64,000 bases of DNA from Rugosimonospora sp040255525 (GTDB lineage Bacteria > Actinomycetota > Actinomycetes > Mycobacteriales > Micromonosporaceae): contig JBDZVD010000010.1 in NCBI GenBank assembly GCA_040255525.1, positions 1 through 64,000 on the forward strand. The letters are read 5' to 3'. The number at the start of each line of letters is the position of its first letter. Positions within the stretch are counted from its first letter, which is position 1. A program made the position numbers and the translations under genes. Under the pieces are notes generated by a model that had not been told where the DNA came from, ran no database searches, and saw only the letters and a list, made by a program, of their open reading frames with translations. Below are positions 60,229 to 64,000 of the stretch, piece after piece.

Positions 60229-61176
60229 GTGACGGTTCGAGTCGCTGTGCTGGATGACTACCAGGATGTGGCGCGCGCGTTCGCGGACTGGGACAGCCTC
60301 GGCGATCGGGTCGAGCTGACCGTCTTCACCGACCACGTCGACGACGCCGTACTGGTCGACCGGCTCGCCGGGTTCGACATCGTGGTCGCGATGCGGGAAC
60401 GCACCCCGTTCCCGGCCGCTGTGCTCGACCGCCTGCCCCGGCTCCGGCTGCTCGTCACCACCGGTATGGCGAACGCCGCCATCGACCTCACGGCCGCCGG
60501 TCGGCGCGGCGTCACGGTCTGCGGCACGTCCAGCCTGGCGACCGGTACCGCGGAGCTGACCTGGGGCCTGATCCTGGCCCTGCTGCGCCACATCCCCGAG
60601 GAGTCGCAGCGGATGCGTTCCGGCGGCTGGCAGCGCACCGTCGGTCGGGACCTGAGCGGCAGCACGCTCGGTGTGATCGGGCTGGGCCGGATGGGGGTCC
60701 GGGTGGCGAAGGTCGGGCAGGCGTTCGGCATGGACGTGGTCGCCTGGAGCCAGAACCTGCGGCCCGAGCAGGCCGCGGCGGTCGGTGCCCGCGCGGTGAC
60801 CCGGGACGAGTTGCTGTCCGGATCGGACGTGGTGACGATCCATCTCAGGCTCAGCGACCGTACCCGTGGCCTGATCGGCGAGGCGGAACTCCGGTCGATG
60901 CGCCGGGGCGCATACCTGATCAACACGTCCCGGGGCCCGATCGTCGACGAGGCCGCTCTGCTGACCGCGCTGCGCGAGGGGTGGATCGCAGGAGCGGGCC
61001 TGGACGTGTTCGACGCCGAGCCGCCGGCCGCCGACCACCCGCTGCGCACCGCGCCCAACACGGTGCTCACGCCGCACCTTGGCTACGTCACCCGCGCCAC
61101 CTACGGGACGTTCTTCGGCGAGGCGGTGGGGGACATCGCGGCGTTCCTGGACGGCAAGCCGATCCGCGTGCTGTGA
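60229..61176 (+). CDS. D-2-hydroxyacid dehydrogenase
   Basis: A 315-residue NAD-dependent enzyme of the SerA/D-LDH fold. LGVIGLGRMGVRVAKVGQAF binds NAD, INTSRGPIVDEAAL holds the catalytic arginine, AGAGLDVFDAEP the glutamate and LTPHLGYVT the histidine. It starts MTVRVAVLDDYQDVARAFAD, a pattern seen in many actinobacterial members of unknown substrate. GGGAGG eight bases before the GTG at 60229 fixes the start. It lies alone between the GH65 gene and a lipoprotein gene. Confidence 0.87.
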   Translation: MTVRVAVLDDYQDVARAFADWDSLGDRVELTVFTDHVDDAVLVDRLAGFDIVVAMRERTPFPAAVLDRLPRLRLLVTTGMANAAIDLTAAGRRGVTVCGTSSLATGTAELTWGLILALLRHIPEESQRMRSGGWQRTVGRDLSGSTLGVIGLGRMGVRVAKVGQAFGMDVVAWSQNLRPEQAAAVGARAVTRDELLSGSDVVTIHLRLSDRTRGLIGEAELRSMRRGAYLINTSRGPIVDEAALLTALREGWIAGAGLDVFDAEPPAADHPLRTAPNTVLTPHLGYVTRATYGTFFGEAVGDIAAFLDGKPIRVL

Positions 61177-61328
61177 GCCGGCCCCGCCGTGTCGCGTTCG
61201 CGACACCGTGGCTGTCCGGCCGGCGCCGGTAAACCACCGCGGCGGCGCAGACGTGGTACGGGCACGGCCGGCTCGGCCGCCGGAGGTCGCGGGGGCGGCT
61301 TCCGCCCGTACCCGTGAAGGAAACCGCC

Positions 61329-61991
61329 ATGCCCACCGCCCTTCGCCGCACCGCCGTGCTGGCCGCCCTGGCGCTGTTCACCGGCGTCGCGGCCGTAGCG
61401 CTGCCATCGTGCGCCTCCACCCGCCCCACCACATCCGCCGCCGCGTCCACCGCACCGGCGGCGTCCGCGGTGTCCACAGTGGCCACCAACGTCGCGGTGT
61501 CCACGGTGGCCGCCGCGACCGAAGTGGCCGCCGCGACCGACCTTCCGGCCCCGGCCGCGACCGCCCCGGTGACCGGTGCCGCGACCGCCGACCCCTGGGG
61601 GCCGACGCCTCCCGTGCTGACCGGCGTGCGTACCGGCCGGCACGCCAGCTATGACCGCACCGTCTTCGACTTCTCCGGCGGCACGCCGGCGTTCCGGGTC
61701 GAGTACGGCGACCTGCGCCAGGAGGCCACCGGCGCGCTGGTACCGCTGGCCGGTGGCGCGCACCTGCGCGTCGAGTTCACCGGCGCGTACACCCGTGCCC
61801 CGCGCACCGGCGCCGGATCCTTCGACCTGCGCCTGGTGGTCGATCCCGCGCTCCCGGCCCTGCGCCAGGTCCGGTTCGGCGGGGAGTTCGAGGCGCACAT
61901 CGCCGCCGGGCTCGGCCTGGCACACCGGACCGGATTCCGGGCGATCGCGCTGAACAACCCGCCGCGGGTGGTGGTCGACGTCGCGCACTGA
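61329..61991 (+). CDS. AMIN-like domain lipoprotein
   Basis: A 220-residue exported lipoprotein with a basic/hydrophobic signal (ALRRTAVLAALALFTGVAAV) and the lipobox LPSC. A Thr/Ala/Val-rich spacer to about residue 95 leads to a beta-rich domain, VLTGVRTGRHASYDRTVFDF and FRVEYG, then LRLVVDPALPALRQVRFGG, ending NNPPRVVVDVAH. The pattern fits AMIN-like domains, which contact peptidoglycan or cell-wall polymers. GAAGGA seven bases before the ATG at 61329 supports the start. A wall-anchoring role is inferred. Confidence 0.8.
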   Translation: MPTALRRTAVLAALALFTGVAAVALPSCASTRPTTSAAASTAPAASAVSTVATNVAVSTVAAATEVAAATDLPAPAATAPVTGAATADPWGPTPPVLTGVRTGRHASYDRTVFDFSGGTPAFRVEYGDLRQEATGALVPLAGGAHLRVEFTGAYTRAPRTGAGSFDLRLVVDPALPALRQVRFGGEFEAHIAAGLGLAHRTGFRAIALNNPPRVVVDVAH

Positions 61992-61995
61992 ACCG

Positions 61996-62226
61996 CTCGG
62001 AACGATCATCGAATTGATGGCGGGGGATGGCCGGGCGAGCTTCCGTAGCGTGGCCGCCACGATGGGGGTGAACGAGAGCACCGTACGGCGGCGGTTCGAG
62101 ACCCTTCAGGGGCGGCTGCTGCCCTCCCCGGCGCCGGTGAACACCCCGGCCCCGGACGCGGGAGCGGCCCGTACCGGCACGCCGACCGCGGACAGCGGCG
62201 ACCGGGCCCGCGTCCGGGAACGCTGA
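61996..62226 (+). pseudogene. HTH remnant of an Lrp/AsnC-type regulator
   Basis: The frame from 61996 reads LGTIIELMAGDGRASFRSVA and then ATMGVNESTVRRRFETLQ, the first HTH of Lrp/AsnC regulators. It lacks an upstream start with a ribosome site, has no effector-binding RAM domain and runs into a Pro/Ala/Arg-rich tail with a stop at 62226. It is a truncated gene beside the AMIN-like lipoprotein. Confidence 0.55.
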
Positions 62227-62245
62227 CTCCGGCCGCCGCACCGGC

Positions 62246-63706
62246 TCATCCGGCCGCCGGCTTCTCCCGCCGGGTACTGCGGAACGTCAGCGCCACCGCC
62301 ACCGTGCCGGCGGCGATGACTGCCGACGCGGTGAACGCGCTCGCCATCCCGGCCACCAGCGTGTGGTGAGCGCCGGCCACTCCGGCGGGCGCCCCGACCG
62401 CGGCGTGCCGGGCCGCCGAACCGAACACCGTGACAAGCACCGCCAGCCCCAGCGAGGAACCGCTCTGCTGCATCGTCTGCAGGACGCCCCCGGCCGCCCC
62501 GGCGTCCCTGGCCGCGACGCTGGCCATGATGACCGGGGTCAGCGGTACGAAGCTCAGTCCGCCGCCCAACCCCATGAGCACCATGGGGCCGAGGATCGCC
62601 CCGGCGTACCCGCTGGCCGTCGAGATCTGGGTGAGCCAGATCAGCCCACTGATCATGACGAGCGTACCGGTGATCACGAGTGGCTTGGGTCCCAGCCGAT
62701 GCAGCAGGCGGGGGACCAGCCGGGTCATGGTGAACATGGCCGCCGCCATCGGCATGAACGCGAAGCCGGTGGCCAGCGCGCCGAAGCCGCGCACCTCCTG
62801 GAGGAACTGGGTCAGGAAGAAGAACATCGACATCATGGCGGCCGGCCCGAGCAGGAAATTCAGGTACGCGGCCGCGCGGTTGCGGTCGGCGAACAGCCGC
62901 AACGGCATGATCGGTTGCCGGGTCCGCAACTCGATGGCCAGGAACGCGATCAGCAGCACGATGCCGCCGGCGAGGGTGAGCCGGGTTTCCCGGCTGGACC
63001 AGCCGCCGGACGCGGCGTGGATGAACGCGTAGACCAGGGCGGCCACCGCACCGGTACCCGTCACGGCGCCGGGCAGGTCCAGCCGGGCCGGGTGCCGCTC
63101 CGGCTCGCGGACGTACCGCGGTGCCAGGATCACCGCCGCCAGCCCGAACGGCACGTTGATGAACAGCACCCACCGCCAGGACGCCAGTTCGGTCAGTACG
63201 CCGCCGAGAACCAGTCCGACGGCGAACCCGCCGCTGGCCACGCCGGACAGCAGGGCGAGCGCGCGGATCCGCTCGCGGGGTTCGGTGAACGTCGTCGCGA
63301 TCAGCGCGATCGTGCTCGGGCCGGCGGCCGCGGCGCCGACCCCCTGCGCGACCCGGGCGGCCAGCAGCCACCCGGCGGAGGTGGCGAACCCGCCGGCCAG
63401 TGACGCGGCGGTGAACAGTGCGACGCCGATCACGAACATCCGGCGCCGGCCGAGGATGTCGCCGGCCCGGCCGCCGAGGAGGAGCAGGCCGCCGTACGTC
63501 AGGGTGTAGGAGCTCATCACCCAGGCCAGGCTGGTGGCCGAGAAGTGCAGGCCGGTCTGGATCCGGGGGAGCGCGACGTTCATCACGGTGCCGTCGAGCA
63601 TCAGCATGAGCTGGCAGGTGAGGATGATCGCGAGGGCGAGCCCGCGCCGGTGCGGGGGTGCCTCGCCACGGTGGATGACAGGTGTGGACAGCGTCTGCTG
63701 GGACAA
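62246..63706 (-). CDS. DHA2-family (14-helix) MFS drug exporter
   Basis: A 486-residue permease. LMLMLDGTVMNVALPRIQTG is the DHA2 opening motif, GGRAGDILGRRRMFVIGVAL is motif A, and ASWRWVLFINVPFGLAAVIL follows helix 6. The best start is a TTG at 63706 with GGAG six bases upstream; earlier in-frame sequence is Arg/Ser-rich. It is divergent from a gene beginning at 63841, with three palindromes between, so its expression is probably controlled by that product. It exports a toxic small molecule. Confidence 0.85.
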   Translation of the reverse strand: MSQQTLSTPVIHRGEAPPHRRGLALAIILTCQLMLMLDGTVMNVALPRIQTGLHFSATSLAWVMSSYTLTYGGLLLLGGRAGDILGRRRMFVIGVALFTAASLAGGFATSAGWLLAARVAQGVGAAAAGPSTIALIATTFTEPRERIRALALLSGVASGGFAVGLVLGGVLTELASWRWVLFINVPFGLAAVILAPRYVREPERHPARLDLPGAVTGTGAVAALVYAFIHAASGGWSSRETRLTLAGGIVLLIAFLAIELRTRQPIMPLRLFADRNRAAAYLNFLLGPAAMMSMFFFLTQFLQEVRGFGALATGFAFMPMAAAMFTMTRLVPRLLHRLGPKPLVITGTLVMISGLIWLTQISTASGYAGAILGPMVLMGLGGGLSFVPLTPVIMASVAARDAGAAGGVLQTMQQSGSSLGLAVLVTVFGSAARHAAVGAPAGVAGAHHTLVAGMASAFTASAVIAAGTVAVALTFRSTRREKPAAG

Positions 63707-63737
63707 GACTGCTCCAGGAAAAGTACGCGGGAATATC

Positions 63738-63818
63738 CGGAGAAGCTCTCCGCTTCTCTCTTGGGATACTGTACGGAGATGCTCTCCGCTTCGCAACCGG
63801 ATTCGGAGAGATTCTCCG
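63738..63818. promoter_or_regulatory. Three identical-architecture palindromic operators
   Basis: CGGAGA-N3-TCTCCG is perfect at 63738-63752, 63774-63788 and 63804-63818, spaced 36 and 30 bases apart. They occupy the divergent promoter between the exporter and the gene starting at 63841. Confidence 0.85.
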
Positions 63819-63840
63819 CTTAGCCGCGAAGGAGGCGCAC

Positions 63841-64000
63841 GTGCTCCCCGCTGACGGCACGCCCCGGGCCGAGGGGGCACTCGCGGCCGGGAGCGCGGCC
63901 CCGCCTGCCGGCACGGCTCCCGGCGGCGGCACGGCCGCGGTTTCCGGCACGGCCGCGGCTGGCGGCGCTTCCCCCGACGACCTGCTGCCCGGCGGGCGGC
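63841..64000 (+). CDS. N-terminus of a probable TetR-type regulator (partial)
   Basis: A GTG preceded by GAAGGAGG opens a frame with no stop to the window end. The 53 residues are an Ala/Gly/Pro-rich tail ending SPDDLLPGGR. Actinobacterial TetR proteins often have LLPGGRRRR just before the HTH, and the divergent exporter with repeated palindromes supports a repressor. No HTH residue is inside the window, so the call is mainly context. Confidence 0.5.
   Translation, partial: MLPADGTPRAEGALAAGSAAPPAGTAPGGGTAAVSGTAAAGGASPDDLLPGGR

Overview
The window is high-GC DNA with dense GTG/ATG starts, four-base ATGA/GTGA gene overlaps and many leaderless-looking genes. It encodes ECF41 sigma, F420-type LLM, ParE/ParC, actinobacterial lipoprotein, and peptidase-inhibitor I36 families. 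This fits an actinomycete, most likely of the Micromonosporaceae (Actinoplanes/Micromonospora-like). The genus is inferred. No rRNA, tRNA, CRISPR array or complete insertion sequence was seen.

Region 1 (1-10503) is one tightly coupled plus-strand operon for heptose activation and glycan assembly. It holds a truncated glycosyltransferase, a GmhB phosphatase fused to a GT9 heptosyltransferase, two GT4 enzymes, GmhA, HldE, an SDR, a second GT9, a GT2 and an aldehyde dehydrogenase. Together GmhA, HldE and GmhB can turn sedoheptulose 7-phosphate into ADP-heptose, and the GT9 enzymes can transfer it, although this is a Gram-positive without LPS.

Region 2 (10513-13039) is a five-gene operon: a lipoprotein, a divergent NRAMP transporter, two PRC-barrel proteins and a 32-residue membrane peptide. 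Region 3 (13142-22282) is mostly minus strand. It holds an MBL hydrolase, a secreted I36 protein with a low-GC C-terminal part, a four-ORF envelope/stress operon with a holin-like protein, a secreted penicillin-acylase-family Ntn hydrolase paired with an ornithine-decarboxylase-like enzyme, and several broken genes.

Region 4 (22488-39455) is a regulatory and transport patchwork. It has an ECF41 sigma factor with its oxidoreductase, an ArsR/SRPBCC pair with two operators, a NYN-LOTUS protein, an L,D-transpeptidase, a secreted S1 protease, an LLM oxidoreductase, four MFS transporters (one broken) with three ArsR-type regulators, an aldo/keto reductase and a methyltransferase. Several promoters carry near-perfect palindromes.

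Region 5 (39785-46904) is the best candidate for an undescribed system. A HTH protein with MgtE-N/FliG-like helical repeats precedes two large membrane-anchored STAND-type NTPases with TPR-like C-termini.

Region 6 (47007-64000) holds a DUF2231-Rieske protein, topoisomerase IV ParE and ParC, a PL3 pectate lyase, an M48 peptidase, a GT87 mannosyltransferase-like protein, a GH65 enzyme, a D-2-hydroxyacid dehydrogenase, an AMIN-like lipoprotein, and a DHA2 exporter divergent from a truncated regulator-like gene, with three identical-architecture palindromes between them.
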